Source of the DNA: Actinoplanes solisilvae
GTDB taxonomy: Bacteria > Actinomycetota > Actinomycetes > Mycobacteriales > Micromonosporaceae
Length of the DNA stretch: 64,000 nucleotides
Direction of reading: 5' to 3'
NCBI RefSeq assembly: GCF_003999975.1
Contig: NZ_RJAC01000002.1
Coordinates: forward strand, 434,001 to 498,000
Position numbers and translations under genes: made by a program. Positions 10,449 to 18,840 of this stretch are shown here, piece by piece; position 1 is the stretch's first letter, and the number at the start of each line of letters is the position of its first letter. The notes beneath the pieces were generated by a model that had not been told where the DNA came from, did no database searches, and saw only the letters and a program-made list of their open reading frames with translations.

Positions 10449-12614
10449 GTGGGGGACTTTCCGAGCCATCTGGTGACCGCGCCCGCCCGTCCACGATCCG
10501 GGCGTTTCAAGGCGTCCGTGATCGCGGTCTTCGTGCTCGGGCTCTGCCTGCTGCTCGCGGGCGGCACCGCGGCGCCGGCGCTGACCTCGCCGGCCTTCCT
10601 GATCTCGGGGATGCGCGAGATCCCCTCCCCGCCGAAGGGCACCTCGTGGGCGCCGGCGCCGCGCGAGGCCGACGGCCTGCGCATGGTGGCCAGCTCGGAC
10701 GGGCAGGAGTTCGAACTGCACACGGCGGGTGGCGTCCGGACCTTCCTGCCTGGCGTCGACCTGGGCGACACCACGCCCGGCCACCTGCCCGGCCAGGGCG
10801 CGATCTCGGCGGCCCAGCACCGGGCCTGGTTCGCGGCCATGAGCTGGCTCGGGCTGCGGGTGGTGCGGGTCTACGAGATCCATCCGCCGGCGTTCTACGA
10901 GCAGCTCGCGGCGTGGAACGCGACCAACCCTGAGCGGCCGCTCTATCTCGTGCAGGGCGTCCGGCTGCCGGACGAGACGTACGTCAAGAAGCGCAACCTG
11001 TTCGACCAGGCGTTCACCACCGCCTTCCGCGAGGAGCTGCAGGCGGCGTCGGGCGCGGTGGCCGGCGACCTCAGCCGCACCGCCGTGCCCGGCCGGGTGG
11101 GCGGCGCCTGGACCGCGGACGTCACCCCGTGGCTGGCCGGCTGGATCATCGGCGCCGAGATCGACCCGCACGCGGCGGCCGCCTCGGACCGGCGCAACGC
11201 CGCGGTCCCGCGGGTGGCGGGCCGCTACTTCCGGAACACTCCGCAGGCGACGCCGACCGAGCGCTGGCTCGCCGCGCGGATGAACGACCTGGCCGGCGCG
11301 GTGGCGAAACGCGGGGTCAGCCAGCCGATCGCCTTCGTGAACTGGCCCACCACCGATCCGCTGCGCCACCCCCGGGAGCCGCTGCCCCAGGAGGACCTGC
11401 TCGGCGTCGACGCCAACCACGTGCTGCCCACGGCGGACTGGCCCGCGGGCACGTTCGCGAGCTACCACGCGTACCCGTTCTATCCGGACTTCCTGCGGTA
11501 CGAGCCCGAACTGGCCGCCTACGAATACGAAGACCGCCGGGACCCGTACGCGGGCTATCTCTCGGAACTGCGCAAGCACCACGCGACGATGCCCACACTG
11601 ATCACCGAGTTCGGCGTGCCCTCGTCGCTCGGGTCGGCGCACAACGCGCCGCTGGGCCGATCGCAGGGCGCGCACAGCGAACGCGAGGCGATGCGGATCA
11701 ACGCCGAGCTGCTGCGGATGATCCACGGGCAGGGGCTGGGCGCCGGGTTCGTCGCCGGCTGGATGGACGAGTGGTATCGCTCCACCTGGAACACCGCCGG
11801 GCACCAGGATCCGGCTCGCCGTCAGCTCTGGCACGACCCGCTCACCAACGAACAGCACTACGGGCTGCTCGCGATGGACGCGCAGGGCACCGCCGAGAAC
11901 CGGGAGCAGCGGCTGCTCGACAGCGACGCGTGGCCGGCGCGCGAGGTCACCTCGCGGGTCGACGAGGAATACCTGCACCTACGCGCGAAGCTGGCCGGTT
12001 CGGCTCCGGGCTCGCTGCTGGTGGGCTTCGACGTGCTTCCCGGCTTGACCGGCGAGCCGATGCCGGGCAGCGGCGACCGGCGGCCCGACGCTGTGTTCGC
12101 GCTCAACCTGGTGGGGCACACCGGCCAGGCGTACGTCAGGGAGCAGCTCGACCCGATGAAGCTGGACTTCGCGGTCCCGGCCGCCGATCGTGCCCCCGCA
12201 CCCTCGGGGTGGCGGCCCTTCGAACTGATCGTCAACCGGCCGCTCGCGAAGCTGCCGGCCGAACTGCAGAACGCGGGTCAGTTGCGCCACGGCTCGTGGG
12301 ACCCGCAGGACGAGGAGGCCGACAGCCGGTCGCTCTGGCAGATCGACGGCGACGACCTGACACTGCGGGTGCCGTGGGCGATGCTCGGGTTCGCCGACCC
12401 GTCCGCCCGCCGCGTCGCGGTGCCCAAGAACGGCAAGCTCACGACCCAGACGAGCCCGGGGGTGACGGTGTCGCTGACCGCCTCGGGCACCGATCAGGGG
12501 ATCGGCCAGGTCAAGTGGTCGAACTGGAACCGGCCGTTCTATGCCGAGCGGCTCAAGCAGGGGGCCGGGAGCCTGCGCGACGCCGCCCTGACCGTCACGA
12601 CCGGCGGCGACTGA
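10449..12614 (+). CDS. Secreted protein, probable clan GH-A-type glycoside hydrolase
   Basis: 721 residues from the chosen GTG. An N-terminal hydrophobic segment (about 25-48, VIAVFVLGLCLLLAGG) is a signal or anchor. Residues ~110-420 read like a TIM barrel: WLGLRVVRVYEIH, then WIIGAE with E237, and LITEFGVPSS with E387, the positions and contexts expected of acid/base and nucleophile on strands 4 and 7 of clan GH-A. A beta-rich C-terminal half follows (about 470-721). I cannot name a GH family and substrate is unknown. The start is uncertain (GTG 10473 is possible). The 3' end overlaps the next, convergent gene by 20 bases. Confidence 0.6.
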   Translation: MGDFPSHLVTAPARPRSGRFKASVIAVFVLGLCLLLAGGTAAPALTSPAFLISGMREIPSPPKGTSWAPAPREADGLRMVASSDGQEFELHTAGGVRTFLPGVDLGDTTPGHLPGQGAISAAQHRAWFAAMSWLGLRVVRVYEIHPPAFYEQLAAWNATNPERPLYLVQGVRLPDETYVKKRNLFDQAFTTAFREELQAASGAVAGDLSRTAVPGRVGGAWTADVTPWLAGWIIGAEIDPHAAAASDRRNAAVPRVAGRYFRNTPQATPTERWLAARMNDLAGAVAKRGVSQPIAFVNWPTTDPLRHPREPLPQEDLLGVDANHVLPTADWPAGTFASYHAYPFYPDFLRYEPELAAYEYEDRRDPYAGYLSELRKHHATMPTLITEFGVPSSLGSAHNAPLGRSQGAHSEREAMRINAELLRMIHGQGLGAGFVAGWMDEWYRSTWNTAGHQDPARRQLWHDPLTNEQHYGLLAMDAQGTAENREQRLLDSDAWPAREVTSRVDEEYLHLRAKLAGSAPGSLLVGFDVLPGLTGEPMPGSGDRRPDAVFALNLVGHTGQAYVREQLDPMKLDFAVPAADRAPAPSGWRPFELIVNRPLAKLPAELQNAGQLRHGSWDPQDEEADSRSLWQIDGDDLTLRVPWAMLGFADPSARRVAVPKNGKLTTQTSPGVTVSLTASGTDQGIGQVKWSNWNRPFYAERLKQGAGSLRDAALTVTTGGD

Positions 12615-12885
12615 TCAGCAGCAGGGCCGCGCCCCCGGCGATGAGCAGGGCGCCCAGCGCGGCGAGCCCCATCGGGTTCCGCTGTTCGGGGTAGCCCGCG
12701 CCCCAGCAGAAGACCTCGCCCGACTCGGTCAGCGCGCAGGTGCTGTCCCCGTCGGCGACCAGTTGCACGACGCGGCCCTCGAGACCGACCTCGACCAGCC
12801 CGTCGTCCGCCGCGGCCGGCCCTGCGGACAGCGTCAGCGCCACCACGACGGCCAAGATCGCCATTACCCGTCGTGTGATCACCAT
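12595..12885 (-). CDS. Small secreted/membrane-anchored protein
   Basis: 96 residues. Signal peptide at 1-25 ending AAADD, a ~40-residue extracellular part with two Cys (STCAL, VFCWG) that probably form a disulfide, then a C-terminal membrane helix (about 71-92) and an RRRS tail. The architecture resembles a sortase substrate but no LPxTG-like motif precedes the helix. Function unknown. ATG 12885 lies 6 bases after CATAAT. A longer open frame to 13095 would cover the divergent regulator's promoter and is rejected. Confidence 0.65.
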   Translation of the reverse strand: MVITRRVMAILAVVVALTLSAGPAAADDGLVEVGLEGRVVQLVADGDSTCALTESGEVFCWGAGYPEQRNPMGLAALGALLIAGGAALLLISRRRS

Positions 12886-12891
12886 GCAACC

Positions 12892-12897
12892 ATTATG
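12892..12897 (-). promoter_or_regulatory. -10 hexamer (CATAAT), leaderless start
   Basis: CATAAT lies 6 bases before the ATG at 12885. Confidence 0.4.
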
Positions 12898-12944
12898 GGT
12901 GTTTTGTACGCTTTCGTGGTGCTCAACACGCCCCACCACGCTGT

Positions 12945-12961
12945 CACAGGTGCTACACAGG
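12945..12961 (+). promoter_or_regulatory. Direct repeat, possible response-regulator site
   Basis: CACAGG occurs twice with an 11-base period, the spacing used by OmpR/PhoB-type regulators. It is 44 bases upstream of the regulator gene at 13005, so autoregulation is a reasonable guess. Confidence 0.3.
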
Positions 12962-13004
12962 AATCGGAAAGCCCGCGCATAGCGACGCCCGTGACAGTAG
13001 GGGT

Positions 13005-13742
13005 ATGACGATGGCGAACTCAGACCCCAGCACCGACCTGCGCCGCCCCGACGGCGGTCCGGTCCGGGTCCTCGTGGTCGACGACGAGCCGACACTGGCC
13101 GAGTTGCTCACGATGGCGCTGCGCTACGAGGGCTGGGACGTGCGCAGTGCCGGCGACGGCCAGAGCGCCGTGCGCACCGCCCGCGACTTCCGCCCCGACG
13201 CCGTCGTCCTCGACATGATGCTGCCCGACATCGACGGCCTCGAGGTGCTGCGCCGCCTGCGTGGCGAGACACCTGAGGTGCCGGTCCTCTTCCTCACGGC
13301 CAAGGACTCGGTGGAGGACCGCGTCACCGGCCTGACCGCGGGCGGCGACGACTACGTCACCAAGCCGTTCAGCCTCGAAGAGGTGGTGGCCCGGCTGCGC
13401 GGCCTGATGCGCCGCATGGGCCACTCCCCGCTGCGCACCGACTCCCAGCTCGTCGTCGGCGACCTGACGCTCGACGAGGACAGCCACGAGGTTCGCCGCG
13501 GCGGCGCCCTGATCACGCTGACCGCGACCGAGTTCGAGCTGCTGCGCTATCTGATGCGCAACCCGCGCCGGGTGCTGAGCAAGGCCCAGATCCTCGACCG
13601 GGTGTGGAACTACGACTTCGGCGGACAGGCCAACGTCGTCGAGCTCTACATCTCCTACCTGCGCAAGAAGATCGACGCGGGGCGTACACCGATGATCCAC
13701 ACGATGCGCGGGGCGGGTTATGTCCTCAAGCCGGCCGACTGA
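13005..13742 (+). CDS. OmpR/PhoB-type response regulator
   Basis: 245 residues. Receiver about 20-135 with acidic pair D26/D27 (VVDDEP), phosphoacceptor D70 in VVLDMMLPD and Lys in YVTKPFS; winged-helix DNA-binding domain about 150-243 ending with TMRGAGYVLKP. The sequence resembles the actinobacterial MprA/TcrA group. ATG 13005 is used; ATG 13011 is 7 bases after a TAGGGG hexamer and may be the true leaderless start. It is followed directly by its kinase. Confidence 0.9.
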   Translation: MTMANSDPSTDLRRPDGGPVRVLVVDDEPTLAELLTMALRYEGWDVRSAGDGQSAVRTARDFRPDAVVLDMMLPDIDGLEVLRRLRGETPEVPVLFLTAKDSVEDRVTGLTAGGDDYVTKPFSLEEVVARLRGLMRRMGHSPLRTDSQLVVGDLTLDEDSHEVRRGGALITLTATEFELLRYLMRNPRRVLSKAQILDRVWNYDFGGQANVVELYISYLRKKIDAGRTPMIHTMRGAGYVLKPAD

Positions 13743-13743
13743 C

Positions 13744-15258
13744 GTGGCCTGGCGTCACCCGGCCCGCTGGCGCAGTCCGGCGGGCTGGCCGCTGCGTACC
13801 CGGATCGTGGCGATCATCATGCTGCTGCTCACGGTCCTGGGCCTCGCGGTCGGCACCACGTCGTACCTGTTCCTGCGCGACACCCTCTACACCCAGGTCG
13901 ACGCCAAGCTCGACGACACCGGGCGTCCGCCGGGCGGCCCCTTCGGCGGCATCGACGTCGACCGGCCTTTCCGCGGCGCCGAACCCGGGTCGATCACGCT
14001 CTATTACACGAGCGTCGCCAACGTGGAGGGCGGCCAGGTCAACGCGTACACCAACGCCGAGGGCTACCCCGACACGCGCTATCAGCCGCTCACCGACTCG
14101 GCCGAGGCGCACCTGCTCGCCGTCCCGGCCGACGAGTCCAAGTCGACCCTCAGTCTCGACGGCTACGGTTCGTTCCGGGTCACCGCCGAGCCCCTGGGCA
14201 ACGGCATCGTACGGGTCAGCGCCCTCTCACTGCAGAACACGAACTCGACGTTGCTGCAGGTCGCGCTGGTCACCGGCGGCGCCGTGCTCATTGCGCTCGG
14301 CATCGCCGGGTGGGCCGGGGCGCTGATCGTGCGCCGCACGCTCGCCCCGCTCGACCGGGTCGCGGCCACCGCCACGAAGGTCTCCGAGCTGCGGCTCGAC
14401 CGGGGCGAGGTGCGGCTAGCCCAGCGTGTGCCCGAGCCCGACACCGACCCGCGCACCGAGGTCGGCCAGGTCGGCGCGGCCCTCAACCAGATGCTCGACC
14501 ACGTCGGCAACGCGCTCGAGGCCCGGCACGCCAGCGAGATGCAGGTCCGCCAGTTCGTGGCCGACGCGAGCCACGAGCTGCGTACGCCCCTGGCCGCCAT
14601 CCGCGGTTACGCCGAGCTCAGCCGCCGCAGCCGCGCCCCGGTCACCGACGAGATCGCCCACGTGCTGAGCCGCGTCGAGTCCGAGGCCAAACGCATGACC
14701 GGGCTCGTCGAAGACCTGCTGCTCCTCGCCCGCCTCGACGCGGGCCGCCCACTGGCCCACGATCCGGTCGATCTCAGCATGCTGGTCGTCGACACGGTCA
14801 GCGACGCGCACGCCACCGGCCCCGGGCACGTCTGGCAGCTCGACCTGCCCGACGAACCGGTCACGGTGACCGGCGACGGCGCCCGTCTCCACCAGGTGCT
14901 GGCCAACCTGCTGGCCAACGCGCGCACGCACACCCCCGAGGGCACCACAGTCACCGTCTCGGTCTCGTCGACCCCCGACTCGGCCGTGCTGCGGGTCGCC
15001 GACGCCGGGCCGGGCATCCCCGACGATCTGCAGCCGAACATCTTCGAGCGGTTCACGCGCGGCGACAACTCACGCTCGCGCGCCGCCGGCAGCACGGGTC
15101 TCGGCCTGTCGATCGTGCACGCTGTGGTCACCGCTCACGGCGGCACCGTGTCGCTGCAGAGCTCGCCCGGCCGCACCGTCTTCACCGTCGTGCTGCCGCT
15201 CGGCCCCGCCGTCCCATCTGCTGAACACTTCGCGCAATCAGCGCGGCCGGTCAACTGA
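13744..15258 (+). CDS. Sensor histidine kinase, HAMP/HisKA type
   Basis: 504 residues from GTG 13744, one base after the regulator's stop. TM1 about 19-44, extracellular domain about 45-168, TM2 about 172-196, HAMP about 197-255, phospho-acceptor H278 in DASHELRTPLAAI, N box NLLANARTHTPEG, G boxes DAGPGI and GLGLSI. An ATG at 13720, overlapping the regulator by 23 bases, would add 8 residues. It pairs with the preceding regulator. The promoter of the DAHP synthase attenuator begins only 5 bases after its stop. Confidence 0.88.
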   Translation: MAWRHPARWRSPAGWPLRTRIVAIIMLLLTVLGLAVGTTSYLFLRDTLYTQVDAKLDDTGRPPGGPFGGIDVDRPFRGAEPGSITLYYTSVANVEGGQVNAYTNAEGYPDTRYQPLTDSAEAHLLAVPADESKSTLSLDGYGSFRVTAEPLGNGIVRVSALSLQNTNSTLLQVALVTGGAVLIALGIAGWAGALIVRRTLAPLDRVAATATKVSELRLDRGEVRLAQRVPEPDTDPRTEVGQVGAALNQMLDHVGNALEARHASEMQVRQFVADASHELRTPLAAIRGYAELSRRSRAPVTDEIAHVLSRVESEAKRMTGLVEDLLLLARLDAGRPLAHDPVDLSMLVVDTVSDAHATGPGHVWQLDLPDEPVTVTGDGARLHQVLANLLANARTHTPEGTTVTVSVSSTPDSAVLRVADAGPGIPDDLQPNIFERFTRGDNSRSRAAGSTGLGLSIVHAVVTAHGGTVSLQSSPGRTVFTVVLPLGPAVPSAEHFAQSARPVN

Positions 15259-15263
15259 GCGGC

Positions 15264-15269
15264 TATGCT
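15264..15269 (+). promoter_or_regulatory. -10 hexamer (TATGCT) of the DAHP synthase leader transcript
   Basis: TATGCT lies 7 bases before the leader peptide ATG at 15277, so the attenuator RNA probably starts at or next to that AUG. Confidence 0.5.
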
Positions 15270-15276
15270 TGCCCAC

Positions 15277-15354
15277 ATGTCTCGTTCGTATCAGTGGTTT
15301 AGTGGGCCGGCTCGCGCCGGTGACTCAGCCATGGATACACGAGCCATGCACTGA
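15277..15354 (+). CDS. Leader peptide with Tyr, Trp and Phe codons (DAHP synthase attenuator)
   Basis: A 25-residue ORF beginning MSRSYQWF: TAT, TGG and TTT (Tyr, Trp, Phe) fall within 12 bases (15289-15300), and a TGA follows at 15352. It lies upstream of an intrinsic terminator and then the DAHP synthase gene, whose pathway makes exactly these three amino acids. A ribosome slowed at these codons would sense their charged tRNAs. I recall an analogous leader (aroR) before aroF in Corynebacterium glutamicum. Translation has no Shine-Dalgarno and would be leaderless. Confidence 0.75.
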   Translation: MSRSYQWFSGPARAGDSAMDTRAMH

Positions 15355-15440
15355 GACATCACGCCAGAGCCGGCCCGGGCAGCGACATGACGTCGCTGCC
15401 TTTTTGTTTGCCGGCTCTCACCGTGGGCGCCGGCGGAGGA
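15304..15440 (+). promoter_or_regulatory. Attenuator region with four mutually pairing GCCGGC segments
   Basis: The self-complementary hexamer GCCGGC occurs at 15306, 15369, 15410 and 15429. Extended pairings are GGGCCGGCTC (15304-15313) with GAGCCGGCCC (15367-15376), 10 bp, or AGAGCCGGC (15366-15374) with GCCGGCTCT (15410-15418), 9 bp; they exclude each other. The first segment starts 3 bases after the Phe codon, so a stalled ribosome would cover it. The last is next to the ribosome-binding site GGAGGA (15435-15440). The pairing is visible; the switching logic is inference. Confidence 0.6.
15378..15409 (+). terminator. Intrinsic terminator upstream of DAHP synthase
   Basis: A perfect 9-bp stem (GGCAGCGAC with GTCGCTGCC) and a 5-base loop are followed by TTTTTGTTT. 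It lies between the leader peptide and the structural gene, in the sense direction, so it must be conditional. U-tract terminators are rare in this window. Confidence 0.85.
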
Positions 15441-15450
15441 GTGACACACC

Positions 15451-16518
15451 GTGACTGCCCCCGAGGTCCAGCGCGTACGCGACCAGCGCATCGAGAAGGT
15501 CGTGCCGCTGATGAGCCCCGCCCTGCTGCACCACGAGCTGCCGCTGACGACCGAGTTGCACGACACCGTGCTCGAGGGTCGCCGGCAGGTCGAGGACGTG
15601 CTGAACGGCCGAGATCCGCGGCTGCTCGTCGTCGTCGGCCCCTGCTCGGTGCACGACCCGGTCGCCGCCGGCGAGTACGCCTCGCTGCTGGCCGGCGCCG
15701 CCCAGCGGTTCGCCGACGACCTGCTGGTCGTGATGCGCGTCTACTTCGAGAAGCCGCGCTCCACGGTCGGCTGGAAGGGCCTGATCAACGACCCGGCGCT
15801 CGACGGCACCGGCGACGTCGGCACCGGCCTGCGGATCGCCCGCCGGCTGCTGCTCGAGATCGTCGGGCGGGGCCTGCCGACCGCCGTCGAGTTCCTCGAC
15901 CCGATCACGCCGCAATACATCGCTGACACGGTGAGTTGGGGCGCGATCGGAGCCCGTACGGTCGAATCTCAGGTCCACCGCCAGCTCGCGTCAGGCCTGT
16001 CGATGCCGATCGGCATGAAGAACCGGCCCGACGGCAGCATCGCCACCGCGATCGACGCGATCCACGCCGCCGCCGTGCCGCACGTCTTCCCCGGCATCGA
16101 CTACTCCGGCACCCCGGCGATCCTGCACACCACCGGCAACCCGGACACCCACCTGGTGCTGCGCGGCGGCGGCGGCCAGCCCAACTACAGCGCCCAGGAC
16201 GTGGCGAACGCCCTCGCGCTGCTGCGCAAGGCCGAACTGCCCGAGCGCCTGGTGATCGACTGCTCGCACGGCAACAGCGGCAAAGACCACCTGCGCCAGC
16301 CGGTCGTGGCCGACGATGTGGCCGCCCAGATGGAGGCGGGTCAGCGCGGGATCAGCGGCGTCATGCTGGAGAGCTTCCTCGTGCCCGGCCGCCAGGACCT
16401 CGGCGGTTCGCTCGTGCACGGCCAGTCGGTGACCGACGCCTGCATGGGCTGGGACCCGACGGTCGGCGTGCTGGAGCGGCTGGCCACGGCCTCGGCGAAG
16501 CGCCGCGCTCACAGCTAG
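15451..16518 (+). CDS. aroF: 3-deoxy-7-phosphoheptulonate (DAHP) synthase, class I
   Basis: 355 residues. Condenses phosphoenolpyruvate and erythrose 4-phosphate, the first step of aromatic amino acid synthesis. Class I motifs are clear: VVGPCSVHDP, MRVYFEKPRSTVGWKGL with the substrate-binding Arg/Lys, GARTVESQ, IGMKNRPDGS and the metal-site DCSHGN. Full length for the AroF/G/H family; which amino acid inhibits the enzyme cannot be read with confidence. GTG start with GGAGGA 10 bases upstream. Expression is probably controlled by the leader peptide and terminator just upstream. Confidence 0.93.
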   Translation: MTAPEVQRVRDQRIEKVVPLMSPALLHHELPLTTELHDTVLEGRRQVEDVLNGRDPRLLVVVGPCSVHDPVAAGEYASLLAGAAQRFADDLLVVMRVYFEKPRSTVGWKGLINDPALDGTGDVGTGLRIARRLLLEIVGRGLPTAVEFLDPITPQYIADTVSWGAIGARTVESQVHRQLASGLSMPIGMKNRPDGSIATAIDAIHAAAVPHVFPGIDYSGTPAILHTTGNPDTHLVLRGGGGQPNYSAQDVANALALLRKAELPERLVIDCSHGNSGKDHLRQPVVADDVAAQMEAGQRGISGVMLESFLVPGRQDLGGSLVHGQSVTDACMGWDPTVGVLERLATASAKRRAHS

Positions 16519-16603
16519 TCCATAGCAAGGGCATAACGGCGCGACAGGGGCAACGTCGAGTCTGGTCGAGGTAAGCACATCCGCCCTGCCTGGGAGAGCC
16601 TCG

Positions 16604-18721
16604 ATGACCACGACGTTGCCCGTACCGCCGTCGGTTGAGCCCGACCTTCCGCCGCCGCCGGCCCGGCACCGCTCGCGCGTCGGGCGGATCTTCCTGGGCC
16701 GCGTCGACGATGCGCCCTGGGTGCGACCCGCCCTGCTCGCGCTGCTGGTGCTCACCGGCGTGCTCTACATCTGGGGGCTCGGCAAGAACGGATGGGCGAA
16801 CGCCTTCTACTCCGCCGCCGTTCAGGCGGGCTCGGAGAGCTGGAAGGCGTTCTTCTTCGGCTCCTCGGACGCGGCCAACTCGATCACGGTCGACAAGACC
16901 CCGGCCGCGCTCTGGGTGATGGCGCTGTCGGCCCGGGTCTTCGGCGTCAACGCGTGGAGCATCCTGGTGCCGCAGGCACTGATGGGCGTGGCCACCGTCG
17001 GCCTGCTCTTCGCGACCGTGCGGCGCTGGTACGGCCCGGCCGCCGGGCTGCTCGCGGGGGCGGTTCTGGCCGTCACGCCGGTCGCCGCGCTGATGTTCCG
17101 GTTCAACAACCCCGACGCGCTTCTCGTGCTGCTCATGGTGGCCGGCGCCTACGCGACCGTACGGGCCATCGAGAACGGCTCGACCAAGTGGATCGTGCTG
17201 GCCGGCGTCTTCGTCGGGTTCGGCTTCCTGGCCAAGATGCTGCAGGCGCTGCTCGTGGTGCCGGCGTTCGCGCTGGCCTACCTGATCGCCGGACCGCCGA
17301 AGCTCGGCAAGCGGATCGTTCAATTGCTGCTCTCGGGCCTCGCGCTGGTCGTCTCGGCGGGCTGGTACATCGCGATCGTCGAGCTGGTGCCGGCGTCGAT
17401 GCGGCCCTACATCGGCGGATCGCAGAACAACAGCATCCTGGAGCTCACGCTCGGCTACAACGGACTCGGCCGGCTCAACGGCGACGAGACCGGCAGCGTC
17501 GGCGGTGGGGGTGGCGCCGGGGGCGGCATGTGGGGGTCGACCGGACTGCTGCGCATGTTCGACAGCTCGCAGGGCGGGCAGATCTCGTGGCTGCTGCCGG
17601 CGGCGCTGATCACCCTGGTGGCGGGGCTGGTCATCACGGCTCGGCGGGCGCGCACCGACCGGCAGCGGGCCGGGCTCGTGCTGTGGGGCGCGTGGCTGCT
17701 GATCACGGGGCTGGTGTTCAGCTTCATGCAGGGGATCTTCCACGCGTACTACACGGTGGCGCTGGCGCCGGCCATCGGCGCGGTCGTGGGCATGGGGACG
17801 GCGCTGCTGTGGCGACACCGGCGGAACGTGTTCGCGGCGCTGACGCTGGCGGCGGCCGTGGCGGTGACGGCAGTGTGGTCCTTCCACCTGCTGCGGCAGA
17901 GCGCGGACTTCCTGCCCTGGCTGCGGTGGGTCGTGCTGATCGGCGGGCTTCTCGGGGCGGTGGCGCTTCTCGGCGCGCTGCGGCTGCCGGCGCGGGTGGC
18001 GGCGCTGGCGGCGGCCGTGTCGCTGGCGGCGGTGCTGGCCGGGCCCGCGGCGTACGCGGTGCAGACTGCCGGATCGGTGCACACGGGGTCGATCCCGTCA
18101 GCCGGGCCGGAGGTCTCGGGCGGGTTCGGTGGCGGACCCGGGCGGGGTGGCTTCGGGGGTGGACGCGGCAATCGGGGCGGGTTCCCGGGTGGTGGCTTCC
18201 CCGGCGGCGGTGCTCCCGGGGGCTTCCCCGGTGGTGGCGGTCAGGGCGGTTTCCCTGGAACTCCCGGCGGCACGAACGGCGGCACGGCTCAAGGGGGCAC
18301 CGCTCCGGGTGGCGGCTTTGGTGGGGGCCGCACCGGGATGCGCGGTGGGGGCGGTGGGCTGCTCGACGCCGCGACGGTCAGCGACGAGATGAAGGCGCTG
18401 CTCGAAGCCGACGCCGACTCGTACACCTGGGTGGCTGCGGCAGTCGGATCGCAGAGCGCGTCGGGCTACCAGCTCGCGACCGGCGACCCGGTGATGGCGG
18501 TCGGCGGCTTCAACGGCAGCGACCCGTCGCCCACCCTGGCCCAGTTCCAGCAGTACGTGGCCGAGGGAAAGATCCACTACTTCATCGGCGGGGGCGGGTT
18601 CGGCGGCGGCCGCAGCATGAACGGCAGCAACGCCAGCTCCGAGATCGCGACGTGGGTCGCCGAGAACTTCACAGCACAAACGGTCGGCAACACCACGGTG
18701 TACGACCTGAGCACGCCCTGA
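16604..18721 (+). CDS. YkcB-type glycosyltransferase, family 39
   Basis: 705 residues. About 11-12 membrane segments fill residues 45-500, with the ArnT/PMT-like first loop containing FYSAAVQAGSESWKAFFFGS and TVDKTPAALW. Residues ~505-590 are a low-complexity Gly/Phe/Arg/Pro insert, then a YkcB-type C-terminal domain (about 590-705). Such enzymes take a sugar from a polyprenyl-phosphate carrier and attach it to an acceptor outside the membrane. GGGAGAG precedes the ATG. The gene at 18841 encodes the matching GT2-GtrA protein, so the two probably form one pathway. Sugar and acceptor unknown. Confidence 0.85.
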   Translation: MTTTLPVPPSVEPDLPPPPARHRSRVGRIFLGRVDDAPWVRPALLALLVLTGVLYIWGLGKNGWANAFYSAAVQAGSESWKAFFFGSSDAANSITVDKTPAALWVMALSARVFGVNAWSILVPQALMGVATVGLLFATVRRWYGPAAGLLAGAVLAVTPVAALMFRFNNPDALLVLLMVAGAYATVRAIENGSTKWIVLAGVFVGFGFLAKMLQALLVVPAFALAYLIAGPPKLGKRIVQLLLSGLALVVSAGWYIAIVELVPASMRPYIGGSQNNSILELTLGYNGLGRLNGDETGSVGGGGGAGGGMWGSTGLLRMFDSSQGGQISWLLPAALITLVAGLVITARRARTDRQRAGLVLWGAWLLITGLVFSFMQGIFHAYYTVALAPAIGAVVGMGTALLWRHRRNVFAALTLAAAVAVTAVWSFHLLRQSADFLPWLRWVVLIGGLLGAVALLGALRLPARVAALAAAVSLAAVLAGPAAYAVQTAGSVHTGSIPSAGPEVSGGFGGGPGRGGFGGGRGNRGGFPGGGFPGGGAPGGFPGGGGQGGFPGTPGGTNGGTAQGGTAPGGGFGGGRTGMRGGGGGLLDAATVSDEMKALLEADADSYTWVAAAVGSQSASGYQLATGDPVMAVGGFNGSDPSPTLAQFQQYVAEGKIHYFIGGGGFGGGRSMNGSNASSEIATWVAENFTAQTVGNTTVYDLSTP

Positions 18722-18736
18722 CCGCTTCTTCAGTCA

Positions 18737-18766
18737 ACGGCCGGTTCCCGTACGGGGGCCGGCCGT
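18737..18766 (+). terminator. Terminator-like hairpin
   Basis: ACGGCCGG pairs with CCGGCCGT, with an inner CCC-GTAC-GGG stem. It follows the GT39 gene and has no T tract. Confidence 0.45.
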
Positions 18767-18840
18767 CGACGTCTGATCTCACAGGCTCGGCACAGGGCAG
18801 CCACAAAAGCGGCTCAGCCCGCACGATCAACCTGGGACGC

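Noticed and set aside
12595-12885. Sortase (LPxTG) anchoring of the small membrane protein
   Set aside because: There is a C-terminal helix and basic tail but no LPxTG-like motif before it.
13720-13743. ATG 13720 as the start of the second kinase
   Set aside because: It overlaps the regulator gene and adds eight residues without similarity; GTG 13744 directly after the regulator stop is preferred, although not proven.
16792-18840. Extension of the GT2-GtrA frame far upstream through the GT39 gene
   Set aside because: It is out of register with the GT39 gene, of low complexity, and the GT2 homology begins only after ATG 18841.
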